A DNA stretch of 64,000 nucleotides from Datisca glomerata (taxonomy: Eukaryota > Streptophyta > Magnoliopsida > Cucurbitales > Datiscaceae), in contig QANY01008648.1 in assembly GCA_003255025.1 (NCBI GenBank), forward strand, positions 1 through 64,000, read 5' to 3'. The notes under the pieces were generated by a model that was not told the DNA's origin, ran no database searches, and saw only the letters and a list, made by a program, of their open reading frames with translations. Numbering within the stretch: position 1 is the first letter of the stretch; each line of letters begins with the position of its first letter. The translations under genes and the position numbers were made by a program. Shown here piece after piece: positions 10,351-21,943 of the stretch.

Positions 10351-12232
10351 GGTTATGGGTTTCCCCACTAGCTGCAACTCTTTTATCTCTACCCATTGTA
10401 GGGTGTGGTGTGCCATTGACCTTCTTCTTCTTCTTCTTTCTCCTTTTTTTGAGCTGGGAGTGTTCAGGGTAGGAGAAGGGCTGGAAAGCTCTTGGTTCTT
10501 GCTCATGTCAGTAAGATTGTCCTCTTCTTCCTCAGTCGGGTGCTCAATTAGTTCCACCCTTAGTGGGGAAGCTTCAACTATGTCTTGGTCTAGCACTAAG
10601 GCCAATTCAAGTCTGACTTTTGAGTTGACTTTCTTCATTGTTCTCTTTGATTTAATCTCAATCTAGCCACTATCATCATCCAAAAGGGTTGAGGGAGGTG
10701 TGTTTGGGAGAAGTGAGGGAGAAATGGGGGATTGTTTAGGGGTGGAATGTGTGGGGGACGTGGGAGAGGAATGAGTGGGGAGTTTGAGGTGGAGCTAGGG
10801 TTTTATTGAAGGAGAAATGGGGATGTAGCTTGGGGATTAGGAATATGCGTTTTAGCTTGCTGGATGAAGTCACAATCATGACAAAGATATCACACTTGTC
10901 ACACTTCTTTGGTAGGCCCTCATACTCTACAAAACATCAATTGGATCCCATCCTTCAATACCATGACTAGTATCAAGATGCTTAAGGATTTCTTTACTTG
11001 GTTGAAATCTTAACACAAATTCTAGCAAAGTCTCTTTTCTCTTCTTTTGCAGTCAAGTGGTTTGAGTATAGGGGTTTACCCACTGCACTAGCAATGTAGC
11101 TTAGAGTTTCAGAAGTTCTCAACTCAAGGGGAACATTCCAAAGTTTCACCCAAATGGGATCTTAGCTAACTTTTCCTTTATGAATTTGACATTAGGCTCC
11201 CATGGTTGAAGAATAAGAGGTTTCCCTAACAAATTCCAAGGTCCATCTTTGAAGAAATAATATATGTCTTCTAATTTATCAAATTTGAAATAGAAGTCAT
11301 TTTGAAACTTGAACATCCAGGAGACTTCTCCCTTTCCAAAGCTGCAATGCAATCCTGATACAAAACCTCCAAGAATAAGCTTGAGAACCCTTTATGTATA
11401 GGAACCCACAAAGTATTAACGTGAAAACCCCAATAACCAATTCGGTAGCAACCCCTAAGAAAAGGCTAGAAAAATAGATTTTTTAGATAGATTATCAAGT
11501 ACTAGAATAAAGAAAACTTGTTTCTGAATTCTAGTTTCGAAACACTCCACAAGAAGGTGATCAATCTACTTGAATGTTTCTTAAAGCATGTATTATACTC
11601 AATAACACAAAGATAAAAGCAAGACAACCTTTTGGTTTTTCTTAAATTAAAATTATACACCTAAAAACATTCAAGCAAGGCATATTTATAGCCTTTACAA
11701 AGGTTTCCTAAAATCCTAAAACCCAAGACTAGGAAACTAACCTAATTATATTTTAAATAATAATTAAGAGTAGACTATATTAAGAAAAATAAAACTAATG
11801 GACTCTAAATAATGTGAAATTTCGTTCAGCCCAAAAGGTAATACAAAAATGGCCCATTACATACTTAATCCAACCCATTAATAGCTTGGACTTGAACCAA
11901 GTTGTACTGGACTCATGTTTTAGTTATCCCAAAGCTTTGATGTCCTTGTAGATCTTCACTTGCTGAATTGACTATGCCTTGCAAATGGTGGATTAAACTT
12001 GTTGAAGCTTCTTTAGACCACGACCTTGTTATTGGTCCTTGAGGCATGCTAATTGGACTAGAAACCTCTTGAACTCGCTCCTTGCCTTCTTGATCATGCT
12101 CATCTCTAAAATGTTGAATCCGTTGAACTTGGTGTGTAGGTTTATCCTTAATAAATCCTCTTAACCAAGTGTAATGGAACTGTTTTACTGACAAAATAGT
12201 AAACCAAACAACTAATTTTCAAAACTTGAAAA
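10351..12232 (-). pseudogene. LINE ORF1 (RNA-binding, DUF4283-like with zinc knuckle), interrupted
   Basis: ORF1 coats the LINE RNA. On the minus strand 11146-11352 reads FKFDKLEDIYYFFKDGPWNL and GKPLILQPWEP, typical of the plant LINE ORF1 N-terminal domain. At 10880-10930 a knuckle-like stretch reads EGLPKKCDKC. The part upstream of the solo LTR (12154-12232) reads TVPLHLVKRIALQLWK and joins it exactly once the LTR and one copy of AATCC are removed. An acidic low-complexity stretch (10350-10638) includes EEEEDN and GERRRRRRS. The corresponding gene in the LINE at 25839-30974 is better preserved. Confidence 0.8.
11356..12153 (-). mobile_element. Solo LTR (B family) inside LINE ORF1, perfect TSD
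   Basis: On the + strand it starts TGATACAAAACCTCC and ends CCTTAATA, the reverse complement of an LTR beginning TGTTAAGG with one base changed. AATCC flanks it on both sides (11351-11355 and 12154-12158). It is 798 bp long and close in sequence to 1704-2499 and 30975-31757. The C-terminal Pol tail can still be read at 11913-12194 (GPITRSWSKEASTSLIHHLQ). It postdates the LINE that carries it. Confidence 0.92.
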
Positions 12233-12734
12233 GTTTGGGAGGATTGTTTGCCATTTATTGAGTTTCCATATAATAGGAGTGTTCATTCTACGACTAATTT
12301 TTCACCATTTGAAATTGTTTGTGGGTTTAATCCAGTAACTCTTATGGGTATGTTGCCTTTACCAGTTAATGAGAGAACTAGTATGGATGGTAAACCGAAG
12401 GCTGAGATGGTGAAAAAGCTCCATGAAAGTGTATGCCAAAAAATAGAGAAGAAGAATGAGAAATATGCATCTAAAGCCAACAAGGGGTGTAAACAAGTTA
12501 TCTTTGAACTTGCTGATTGGGTTTAGGTGCACCGAAGATTTCCAGTAAAGAGAAAGTCCAAGCTAGATCCTAGAGGAGATGGACCATTTAAAGTACTGGA
12601 AATAATCAACAATAATTCTTACAAATTGAATCTTCCAGGTGAGTACAATGTTAGTGTTACCTTTAATGTTTCTGATCGTTCTCCTTTTGATGCAGGTGCT
12701 GATTTGAGGATGAATCCAATTCAAGAGGGGATAA
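12233..12734 (+). pseudogene. gypsy A integrase C-terminal part (GPY/F-like module)
   Basis: The frame resumes after the LINE with WEDCLPFIEFPYNRSVHS and FEIVCGFNP, the end of the integrase core region. A coiled stretch (KKLHESVCQKIEKKNEKY) follows, and after a TAG at 12524 the C-terminal module reads [20 protein letters not shown] and [16 protein letters not shown]. The GDGPF motif is the GPY/F-like signature of this lineage. No chromodomain is recognisable. The tail leads directly into the 3' LTR. Confidence 0.88.
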
Positions 12735-13510
12735 TGATGCAAATTTAAAGAGCCGAACATGCACGTACAGAAGAGCATATACACGTGGAAATGGAGCTGG
12801 CTTTACAAGAGATCCTTTATCACTTCCTAGTGGCTCAATTACAAGACTTAGAGCGCAAAAATTCAAGAAAGCACTTATGGGTCTAATCCAAGAAAAATGA
12901 GCAGATTCTGAAAATTAGAAGACCAAGGTGGGTCCAAAAGACAAACAAAGCTTTGTCCATGTCGTCAAGGCAATTGAAGAGGTTAATTAGCATGCAAAGG
13001 AAATTGAAGAGGCTAATGAATCTATGAAAAAGTTCTCATCAAGATGAGGCCGTGAAAGGGCATGAATTTACCTATTTTCAATGTCATTAAATAGGGGGTT
13101 GAATCTGGTTTAGATTGATTATGCTTAAATATATTGAAAATAGTCATATAGTGATATTTAATAAAATTTAAAAGTTTAAATTGGTCTAAAAATGTGGGGA
13201 CTCGTTATATTAATGTTTGTTGATTGAAGGCTTTAATTATGGTTGGAGGGTTGTTCCAAGTATATATATGACACCCACGACTTTGGGAGAGATAGATATT
13301 GAAATTTGAGAGTTTGATACATTGTTATCGTGTGAGGTTATTTTCCTCTTGGTTCTTTAGAGAACTTGTAAACTTATCAAGGGTTGGAATCCTTGTGGCG
13401 TTCGGTTATACCTTCGGTTTGTGATTCCTTATAATCACTGGGTTGGGGTTCATTTCCATTATACCTTTGGTTCTTGATTCTTTATAATCAACGGATCGGG
13501 GTTCATCTCA
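12735..13510 (+). mobile_element. 3' LTR of gypsy element A (C-family LTR)
   Basis: It starts TGATGCAAATTTAAAG, matching the start of the element C LTR at 43252, and ends about 13510 with GGTTCATCTCA, matching GGTTCATATCA at 44280. Its first 160 bp still encode a Pol tail (DPLSLPSGSITRLRAQKFKK). A TATA-like TATATATATGAC lies near 13261. About 40 bp beyond the end, at 13554, is TTGGGTATCAAGGC, which resembles a primer-binding site, so the true outer boundary is uncertain and the LTR may be a recombinant. Confidence 0.75.
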
Positions 13511-13589
13511 ACAAATCTGATTTTTAGCTTTCTTGGGCAAGCTTCCAAATTTTATTGTTGGGTATCAAGGCAGGTCGCTTGAGGTTCGC

Positions 13590-16500
13590 ATCAGCGTGCG
13601 CTCGAACGGGATTTGGCCAATGCTTACACGTTTGGGATAAGCATTTGGAGTGTTGTGGTCAGTTTAAGATGCTTTTAGTGCCAAACAGAGTAAAAAAGAC
13701 CCAATGGGCCATGTTTAGGCCAAACTAGATGAACTTGGCTAAACTAGGATCTTTTGTGCATGACGTCCACTCGAACTGACTTTTGACACCCAAAACACGT
13801 TTCGGATAAGAGTTTGGAGCGTTTTCATCATTTTAGGTGATTCTAGTGCCATTCGGAGTAAAAAAGACCCAATGGGATAAGCTTAGGCCAAACTAGATGA
13901 ACTTGACTAAACTTTGAACTTTTGTCCATTTTATGCACTCGAAGAGACTTTTGATAACCAATACACGTTTGAGATGAGAATTTGGAGTGTTGTGGTTGTT
14001 TTAGGTTCTTCTGTCGCCATATAGAGTCAAAAAGGTCAAATGGGACGTGTTTAGGTCCAAAGTAGATGAACATTGCTCTTTTGGGCATCGCATGAAATCG
14101 AACTGAGTTTTGACAACCAACACACGTTTGGGATAAGATTATGGAGTGTTTTGGTCACTTTAGGAGCTTCTAGTGCCATATAGAGTCAAAAAGACAATTG
14201 GATGTGTTTAGGACCAAACTAGATGAACTTGGCTAAACTTGGATCGTTTGGGTATGACATTGACTCGAATTGACTGTTGACGCCTAATAAACGTTTGGGA
14301 AAATAATTTGGAGTGTTTTGGTTGTTCTTGGTGCTTCTAATGCCACGCGGAGTTAAAAAGACCCAATGAGACGTGTTTAGAGCCAAACTAGATGAACTTG
14401 GCTAAACTTATATCTACTGGGCATGGCGTGCACTCGAACTGACTTTTGAAAATGAATACACATTTTGGATAATAATTTGGAGTGTTCTGGTAATTTAAGA
14501 TGCTTTTAGGTCCATACAGAGTCAAAAAGACCCAATGAGATGTGTTTAGGCCAAACTAGACGAACTTGGAAAAACTAGGATCTTTTGTGCATGACGTGCA
14601 CTTGAACTGACTTTTGAAATCCAATGCACATTTGCGATAATAGTTTGAAGTGCTATGGTTGTTTTAGGTGTTTCTTGTGCCATTCGAAGTCAGAAAGACC
14701 CAATGGGATGTGTTTAGGCCAAACTAGACGAATTTGGCTAAAGTTGGATCTTTTGTGCATGGCCTGCACTCGGACTGACTTTTGACAACCAATACATGTT
14801 TGGGATAAGAATTTGGATTGTTGTGATTGTTTTAGGTGCTTCTAGTGCCATATGGAGTCAAAAAGACCCAATTGGATGTGTTTAGGCCAAACTAGACGAA
14901 CTTGGCTAAACAAGAATCTTTTGGACATGACATTCACTCGAACTAACTTTAAAAACCCAATGCACGTTTAGGATAAGAATTTAAAGGGTTGTTTCTACTG
15001 CCATAAAGAATCAAAAAGTCCAAATGGGACGTTTTTGGGCCCAAACTAGATAAACTTGGCTAAACTTGGCTCTTTTGGGCATGACATTACTCGAACTGAC
15101 TTTTGACACTCAAAACACATTTGGGATCATATTTTAGAGTGTTGATGTCATTTTAGGTACTTCTAGTGCCATAAGGAGTAAAAAAGACCCAATTAGAGGT
15201 GTTTAGGGCTAAACTAGATGAACTTTACTAAACATGGATATTTTGGACATGCCATGTACCTGAACTGACTTTTAACAACCAAAACACATTTGGGGTATAA
15301 GAATTTGAATGTGTTGGTCATTTTAGGGGCTTCTAGTGCCATACAGAGTCAAAAAGACCCAATGAGACGTGTTTAGGGTCAAACAAGACAAAGTTAGCTA
15401 AACTTGGATATTTTGGGCAAGGTGTGCACTCGAACAGACTTTTGACACCCAATACACAACTGGGATAAGAATTTGGAGTTTTGTGGTCATTTTAGGTTCT
15501 TCTGGCTCCATATAGAGTCAAAAAGATCAAATGGGGCATTTTTAGGTCGAAAGTAGATGAACTTGGCTCTTTTGGGCATCGCATGAAATCGAACTGAGTT
15601 TTGACAACCAACACACGTTTGGGATAAGATTATGGAGTGTTTGGTCATTTTATGGGCTTCTAGTGCCATACGGAATCAAAAAGTCAATGGGATGTGTTTA
15701 GGACCAAACTAGATGAACTTGGCTAAACTTGACATTGACTCGAATTGACTATTGACGCCTAATACACATTTGGGAAAATAATTTGGAGTGTTTTGGTTGT
15801 TCTTGGTGCTTCTAATGCCACACAGAGTTAAAAAGACTCAATGGGACATGTTTAGGACCAAACTAGATTAACTTGGCTAAACTTAGATCTGCTGGGCATG
15901 GCGTGCACTCGAACTGACTTTTGACAACGAATACACATTTTGGATAATAATTTGGAGTGTTCTGGTAATTTAAGATGCTTTTAGGTCCCTACGGAGACAA
16001 AAAGACCAAATGAGACATGTTTAGGCCAAACTAGATGAACCTGGAAAAACTAGGATCTTTTGTGGATGGCGTGCACTCGAACTAACTTTTGAAATCCAAT
16101 GCACATTTGGGATAAAAGTTTGAAGTGTTGAGGTTGTTTTAGGTGCTTCTGGTTCCATTCAGAGTGAAAAAGACCCAATGGGATGTGTTTAGGCCAAACT
16201 AGACGAATTTGGCTAAAGTTGGATCTTTTGTGTATGGCGTGCACTCGAACTGACTTTTGACAACCAATACACGTTTGAGATAAGAATTTGGATTTTTGTG
16301 GTTGTTTTAGGTGCTTCTAGTGCCATATGGAGTTAAAAAGACCCAATTGGACGTGTTTAGGCCAAACTAGATGAACTTTGCTAAACTTGAATCTTTTGGA
16401 CATGACATTCACTCGAACTGACTTTGGACACCCAATGCACATTTAAGATAAGAATTTGGAGGGTTATGGTTATTTTAGGTGTTTCTACTGCCATAAAGAA

Positions 16501-17815
16501 TCAAAAAGTCCAAATGGGACGTTTTTGGGCCCAAACTAGATAAACTTAGCTAAACTTGGCTCTTTTAGGCATGGCACTACACGTTTGGGATCATAATTTA
16601 AATTGTTGATGTTGTTTTAGGTACTTCTAGTGCCGTAAGGAGTAAAAAAATCCAATTAGACGTGTTTAGGGCCAAACTAGATGAACTTGTCTAAACATGG
16701 ATATTCTGGGCATGCTATGTACCTGAACTTACTTTTAACAACCAATACACATTTGGGGTATAAGAATTTGGAAAGTGTTGGTTGTTTCAGGGGCTTCTAG
16801 TCTCATACAGTGTTAAAAAGACTCAATGAGACGTGTTTAGGCCAAACTAGATGAACTTGGCTAAACATAGATCTTTTGGGCTTGGCTTGCACTTGAACTA
16901 AGTTTTGACACCCAAACCCGTTTGGGATAAGTATTTGGAGTGTTGTGCTCATTTTAGGTGCTTTTACTACCATATAGAGTCAAAATGACCCAACGGGACG
17001 TGTTTAGGTCCAAACTAAATGAACTTTGCTAAACTTGGCTCTTTTGGGCATGGCATGAAATCAAACTGTGTTTTGACAACCAGAAAATGTTTGGGAGAAG
17101 ATTTTGGTGTGTTGTGGTCTCTTTAAGGGCTTCTAGTACCACATGGAGTCAAAAAGATACAATGGGATGTGTTTAGGGTCAAACTAGATAAGTTTGGCTA
17201 AACTTGGATCTTTTGGGCATGACATGTACTCGAAATGACTTTTGACACCCAATACACGTTTGGGATAAAAGTTTGGAGTGCTGTGGTCTTTTTGGTGCTT
17301 GTAGTGCCATATAGAGTAAAAAAACCCAAATAGACGTGGTTAGGCCAAACTAGATGAGTTTGGCTAAACTTCACTCTTTTGGGCATGACATGAACTTGAA
17401 ATGAATTTTGACACTCAATACATGTTTAAGATTAGAATTTATGGTGTTTTGGTCTTTTTAGGTGCTTCTAGTGCCATACAGAGTTAAAAGGCCTCAATGG
17501 GTTGTGTTTATGCCAAAAAGATGAACTTGGCTAAACTTGGATCTTTTGAGCCCGACATGCACTTCAACTGAATTTTGATCCCCAATACACGTTTGGGATA
17601 AGAATTTACAGTGTTTTGGTCATTTTAGGTGCTTCAAATGCCATATAGAGTCAAAAAGTCTCAATGGGATGTATTTATGCTCAAACCAGATGAACATGGC
17701 TAAACTTGAATCTTTTGGGCATAACATGCACCCGAATTGACTTTTGACACCAATGCACATTTGTCATATGAATTCGAATTGTTGTGGTCATTTTAGGTTA
17801 GGTGCTTCTAGTGCG
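13590..17815 (+). repeat. Satellite array 1, about 168-bp monomers with higher-order structure
   Basis: About 25 head-to-tail copies of a monomer of 157-170 bp. Recurring words are AACTGACTTTTGACACCCAA, CACGTTTGGGATAAGAATTT, TTCTAGTGCCATA, GAGTCAAAAAGACCCAAT and GTGTTTAGGCCAAACTAGAT. Copies differ by roughly 10-25 percent, but markers recur every 1463-1500 bp (for example GCATCGCATGAAATCG at 14085 and 15576), giving a nine-monomer higher-order unit. No gene is present; short open frames are products of the repeat. The monomer length is close to a nucleosome repeat, as in centromeric and subtelomeric plant satellites. Confidence 0.93.
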
Positions 17816-18116
17816 ATACTAGCACTTGCACGGAGACCATCTCCCTCTCTCTTCCCCATTTATGACCAAGTGGTTGAAGAACTTGAACTATACGCTTTTA
17901 CTCAAGGGTTTAGAAGAAATTGTGAGTATTACCTGGCCTACCTTATCCTAAACCCACTAATGAAGCATAAAAAACTCTCGGGTCCAACAAAGTGTATAAA
18001 AAACTTAAGGCTAGGGAGGGTCTTTCTAGAGAGAGAAGCTCACCCTTTTCTCTAGAAACCAGGTGAGGGTTTTCTTTTATCCTCCTCCGGGATGAGTTGA
18101 GCTTACTTTCAAAACG

Positions 18117-19471
18117 GTGAATGATGCTTACTTTGAAACCAAGACTCAGGAAGGTTCAAACATCAGTAAGAAAAGTTCAGGCAAGATGAGCTCTATGTCT
18201 CATGAAGTTGTTCTAAAGTTTAATGGAGATGGGAGTTTAATGCTGGAAAACCTAGAAGTCAGAGTTACTTCTAGATCTTCCTCGGAGGAATCTCCAAGTT
18301 TGGAAAAGATTTTAGTTATAAAGAACAAAGAAGTTGGTAAAAAGAAAGTGTGTGTTCTTGCACTAAATGTGGCGGAAGCACTTGATGCTCGTACTAATGG
18401 AGATGACAAGGAGCATATTACTTGTTTTGGCACCTTTAGCTACAACCTTAACTCACCAAATAAGGGAGGAAAGGTCTAAATGGAGATTAATTCCAATGAT
18501 GAGGCTGCTTCTAGCTTTAATGAGGAGCAAGTCAAAGGTTTGGATGAGCTTTCAATGTCTTGTTGGAACATTTCGTTGGTCCCTTCTTCTCAGGTACACA
18601 ATGACTTGTTATTACTGGATTCTAGTGCTTTAAGGGTCCCTTCATTCTTTGGTGGAGCTCCATCTTTTGTAAATGAAGCTTTTACAGGTGCTTCCAAGGA
18701 CAAAGAGCATGTTCAGACGCAAACAACCTTTCCCTTGTCTGAAAAACTCAAATAATCACCAAGGGTTCTCTGGCCAAAAGAGGAGCACGAAGGAGAGAGA
18801 TGAACAAGGGTGAAATCTTTTGTCCATTGGTCAATGAGGCTGTACTTGAGAGCCAATCAACTCTTGCCACCTCACCAATTCTAGCTAACCCTTGCTATGT
18901 ATGGAGTAAAGACAATGACATGCATTCTGATCAAAAAGTGAAAGGACAAAAGCAAAAGGAGAAAGGACACCTACTCTTGCATACATTGGGCAACAAAAAA
19001 GCTAAAACTTTACTTGCAAGGATAGACAGCCTATCCCAAAACCCTGAGGAAGGACAATCACTCTTAATTGTGGTTGTACCTGAAGATAAAGCAGATTTGA
19101 CATTGCCTTTGCCCAAGACATCCCTGGAGCATGTTTTTGGTACTCTTGTACTACCACCTAAGCATGGATATGACTCCTCCACATCAGCTTCATCAAGGAC
19201 AGACAACCTGCCCCAAAACTCGAAGCAAGGACAGTCTCTCTTAATTGCGGTTGTACCTGAACACAAAGGGGATTTGACCTTGCCTTTGCTCAAGACATCC
19301 TTGCAGCATGTTTCAAGTACCTTTGTACTACCACCTAAGCATGAAAAGGACACCTCCACGTCAGCTTCATCTTCTCCAACAGGTCGAAAGCCTCATTCTT
19401 CCATTTTTCTAGAATACAATCAAGTAGTTGAAGATCTTGAGTTATATGCTTTTACTCAAGGGTTTAGATGA
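18117..19471 (+). pseudogene. LINE ORF1 N-terminal region with 59-residue tandem repeat
   Basis: Three adjacent open frames in the + orientation (18117-18479, 18480-18755, 18800-19471) appear to be pieces of one hydrophilic, Ser/Lys/Glu-rich protein. The first starts MNDAYFETKTQEGSN, the last ends VVEDLELYAFTQGFR. The third contains two tandem copies of a 59-residue unit (19025-19201 and 19202-19378), each with GQSLLI, VVPE, DLTLPL, KTSL, VLPPKH and STSAS. The end matches the ORF1 N-terminal region of the LINE at 25839-30974. No domain is recognised in the repeat, and assignment to ORF1 rests on the flanking LINE. Confidence 0.6.
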
Positions 19472-19484
19472 AATTGTGAGTATT

Positions 19485-20269
19485 ATCCTTCCCCCAAAAT
19501 TCTTTGAGCTTAGACATGCTAAAGAGATCTTCTACAGGCAGAAGTGAAGAGTACAGCGGCTTCAATTGGGTGATTAGAATACTTTTTTCTTTTTGAAAGC
19601 ATGAAAAAGAATAGATTCTAAATCAAGATTAGACACCTGGACAGCCAAGGCTCACTACTTACTTCCCATGAGGAGATCCAAGATCATATCTTAGATTACT
19701 ACAAAAACCTCTTGGGTACACCAAATGAAGAAATAGGAGTCAATTGGTGTGTATTTCGGCTTCCCAAATGTTTTCATTTCTTGGGTCATGGAGTGCCTTT
19801 CTTCTCCCTCATACTTAATGAATATAAATGGGGAGCTGCATGGTTACTTGAGGGGTGCTAAAGGAATTAAACAAGGGGATCCAATCTCTCCTTACATCTT
19901 TGTCATCATCATGGAGGTTTTGACTGGGATCTTAAGCTTTCCAGCCAAACACTCAGAGTTCTAGTTCCATTGGAGGTGCAAAGAGCTTAACTTAGTCAAT
20001 ATGTGCTTTGCTGATGACCTACTCTTGTTCTGTAAAGGAAAGAGAAACAACGTGCATGTGCTTAAGGAAGCTTTGGCCATTTTTCAAGAGCTACCACGGC
20101 TTCAACCAAATATTTGAAAGAGCCAACTTTTCTTATCATTGGCTAGCCTAGAGATGTTTTTCTCTCATTCATGTTGAACTGGTATTTACAGAAGGGTCTC
20201 TTCTAGTTAGATATCCTGGTGTCCCACTCATTACAACCAAGCCTACCAAATCAGATTGTCAAGGTTTGA
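19485..20269 (+). pseudogene. LINE ORF2 RT fragment
   Basis: The + strand reads FFELRHAKE, then QRLQLGD, then after a deletion FISWVMECLSSPSYLMN, GAKGIKQGDPISPYIFVIIM (the intact QGDPIS box) and CFADDLLLFCKG (catalytic FADD box). The frame then decays through several stops. The palm sequence is nearly the same as the minus-strand copies at 6004-6717 and 8447-8863, so all three are one LINE family. It is cut at 20269 within the segment that follows RT. Confidence 0.88.
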
Positions 20270-21943
20270 TTTTTTTTGGTAAACAAATTGTATAAACCAA
20301 AAGATACTTACACATGTACAAGGGGCATACCCTAAGAAATACAAAATTAGAGCCTAATCAGAGGCTTAAGATCTGCACGTAAATTAAGCTGGTAATATGT
20401 AAAGTACTAAAATTAGATATAAAGGCTTCATAAGACAGTCAAGGTCTACAAAATGCTTGGGTTAAGACATCATCTATCCACTAAACGTAGATTAGTATCA
20501 TTAGTGCCGAAACACTTCGAATCCCAAAGGCTTAATCTGACTGATTGTGAGATAGCTTCAATTAGGATCTTGGAATCTCTGATTTTGCCTTAAAAAATCC
20601 TTGCATTTCTTTCTTTCCATCTATAATAGATGAAGGAAGTAAAAGCTAGCTTAATTAGGATTCCTCTGAGTGACTTCCCTTTTGCATTAGCTAGCATCCA
20701 ATCTACAAACTGACCCCAATCCCTAACTTGACAGTGTAGATCACATTTGTTCACAAGTGTGGCCCATACTCTGACTGAATAACAACAATTGCCAAAAAGA
20801 TGCTCATGTGTCTCCTGGTAGCCAACATAACACACACAACCAGAACAAAACCCTGGTGTTTGGTCCCGTTGTGCAACCCTATCTCTAGTGGAAAGTTTAT
20901 TTCTCAAAGCCAACCAAGAGATATAGCTGCACCTTGGGATGTGTTTAAAGCCCACTTAACTGGTTATCTTGAAGGGGACAGTGCCTTATAGGTTAGACTT
21001 AGACAGAAATCTCCATTCTTACTTGAACTCCATTTCCAAACATCTTGTCTTTGAGCTTGGGAGGAGGAATTGGAACACTTTTAATCTCAAGAAACTCAAA
21101 GGTGTTTGAAGTTGGCCAATGCCATTGATTTCCTTGAATGACAACACTCACCATAGAGTTCATAGTCCAAGAAGTTCCTGACAAAAGTCTTTGCCCAAAT
21201 CTGGCCCAAAGGACTCCTAGAGGATTCCAATTATCTGTAAGAAGCTTCACAGTAGTACCATCTCCAATAGTTATAGAGCAAAAGGGAAGAAACTTGCTCC
21301 TAAGCTTGAGAAGCTTTCTCCAAACCCAAGATGGGTTAAAAGTAATGGAAACCAAGAAAATTGAACTCTTTATGATTAGGTATGTTTGACACCAATCTTT
21401 CCAAAGTGATCTAAAAGAAGGAAGTAGCAAGAACCATAAGTGTTTGGCTGTAGCAACGTAATTAGCTAGAACCAGATCCCTAAGGGCCAACCCACCTTGT
21501 ACCTTGTCAAAACACTGGTTTGCCCAAGCTACCTTGGCCCCAGAATCTTTAGTATCTTGGCCATTCCATAGAAATTTTTTTACCAAGCATTGGACTGTCT
21601 TCACCATTTTTTTAGGGAGAATGAAGAGAGCACTCAAAAACTTGACCATAGCCATAAGGACAGTCTTGATAAGTTGGAGTCTTCCTGCATAAAACAAATA
21701 CTTTGATTCCCAAGACCTGATTCTCATAATGAGTCTGACAACCAAACCTTGACAATCTGATTTGGTAACCTTGGTTGTAATGAGTAGGACACCAAGATAT
21801 CTAACTGGAAGATACCCTTCTATAAAACCTAGTTCAGCATGAATGATAGAAGATATCTCTGGGCTCACCCCCGATAAGAATATTTGACTCTTTGAAATAT
21901 TTGTTTGAAGCCCCGATAGATCTTGGAAAATGGCCAAAGCCTT
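20270..21943 (-). mobile_element. 5'-truncated LINE (L1 type), minus strand
   Basis: The 3' tail (TTTTTTTTGGTAAACAAATTG, spanning about 20270-20290) is followed by a 3' UTR to about 20589. The minus strand then encodes the Cys/His domain at 20590-20955 (IPRCSYISWLALRNKLSTRD, CVCYVGYQETHEH) and, at 20999-21958, the region after the RT active site (LPVRYLGVLLITTKV, WANQCFDKVQGGLALRDLVL, NPSWVWRKLLKLRSKFLPFC). This is the longest uninterrupted stretch of this family's ORF2 in the window (319 codons). It ends at about 21943, next to a different LINE on the opposite strand. Confidence 0.88.

Larger units (their letters stand above)
5131..12232 (-). mobile_element. Rearranged long LINE (L1 type) inserted in gypsy A
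   Basis: The LINE 3' end is at 5131 (poly-T, then GTAAACAAATTGTATAAACC). Reading leftwards on the minus strand, ORF1, the endonuclease, RT and a Cys/His domain follow in the normal order up to 12232. The 3' half is present twice in tandem (about 5199-7258 and 7259-9118), with a further 164-bp tandem duplication in the endonuclease. A solo LTR (11356-12153) lies inside ORF1. No clear target-site duplication is visible, and about 600 bp of gypsy integrase is lost at the site. All reading frames are broken. Confidence 0.85.
1..13510 (+). mobile_element. Decayed Ty3/gypsy LTR retrotransposon A with nested insertions
   Basis: Fragments of gag, protease, reverse transcriptase, RNase H and the integrase C-terminus occur in the correct order on the + strand and end in a 3' LTR, so this is one element. 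Its 5' LTR is outside the window. The frame is broken by many stops and shifts and by three insertions: a solo LTR at 1704-2499, a LINE at 3137-3660 and a LINE complex at 5131-12232. The integrase core that should lie between 5130 and 12233 is missing. It is related to element C at 43252-48780, which shares the leader, gag and polymerase, and it cannot move by itself. Confidence 0.9.
17816..20269 (+). mobile_element. LINE (L1 type), + strand, rearranged
   Basis: The stretch begins with an ORF1 fragment (17816-18002: YDQVVEELELYAFTQGFRRN). A likely 5' UTR/ORF1 start follows (18003-19480), and then the sequence jumps to ORF2 (19485-20269). The block encoding VEELELYAFTQGFR occurs twice, at about 17859 and 19419, so two LINE copies may be joined here. 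The element stops in mid RT, where a minus-strand LINE begins at 20270. Confidence 0.8.

Noticed and set aside
13590..17815. CRISPR-like array
   Set aside because: The repeats are 168 bp, contiguous and without unique spacers; this is a eukaryotic satellite.
18931..19359. 142-residue minus-strand Cys-rich frame
   Set aside because: It is the antisense shadow of the ORF1 tandem repeat on the + strand.
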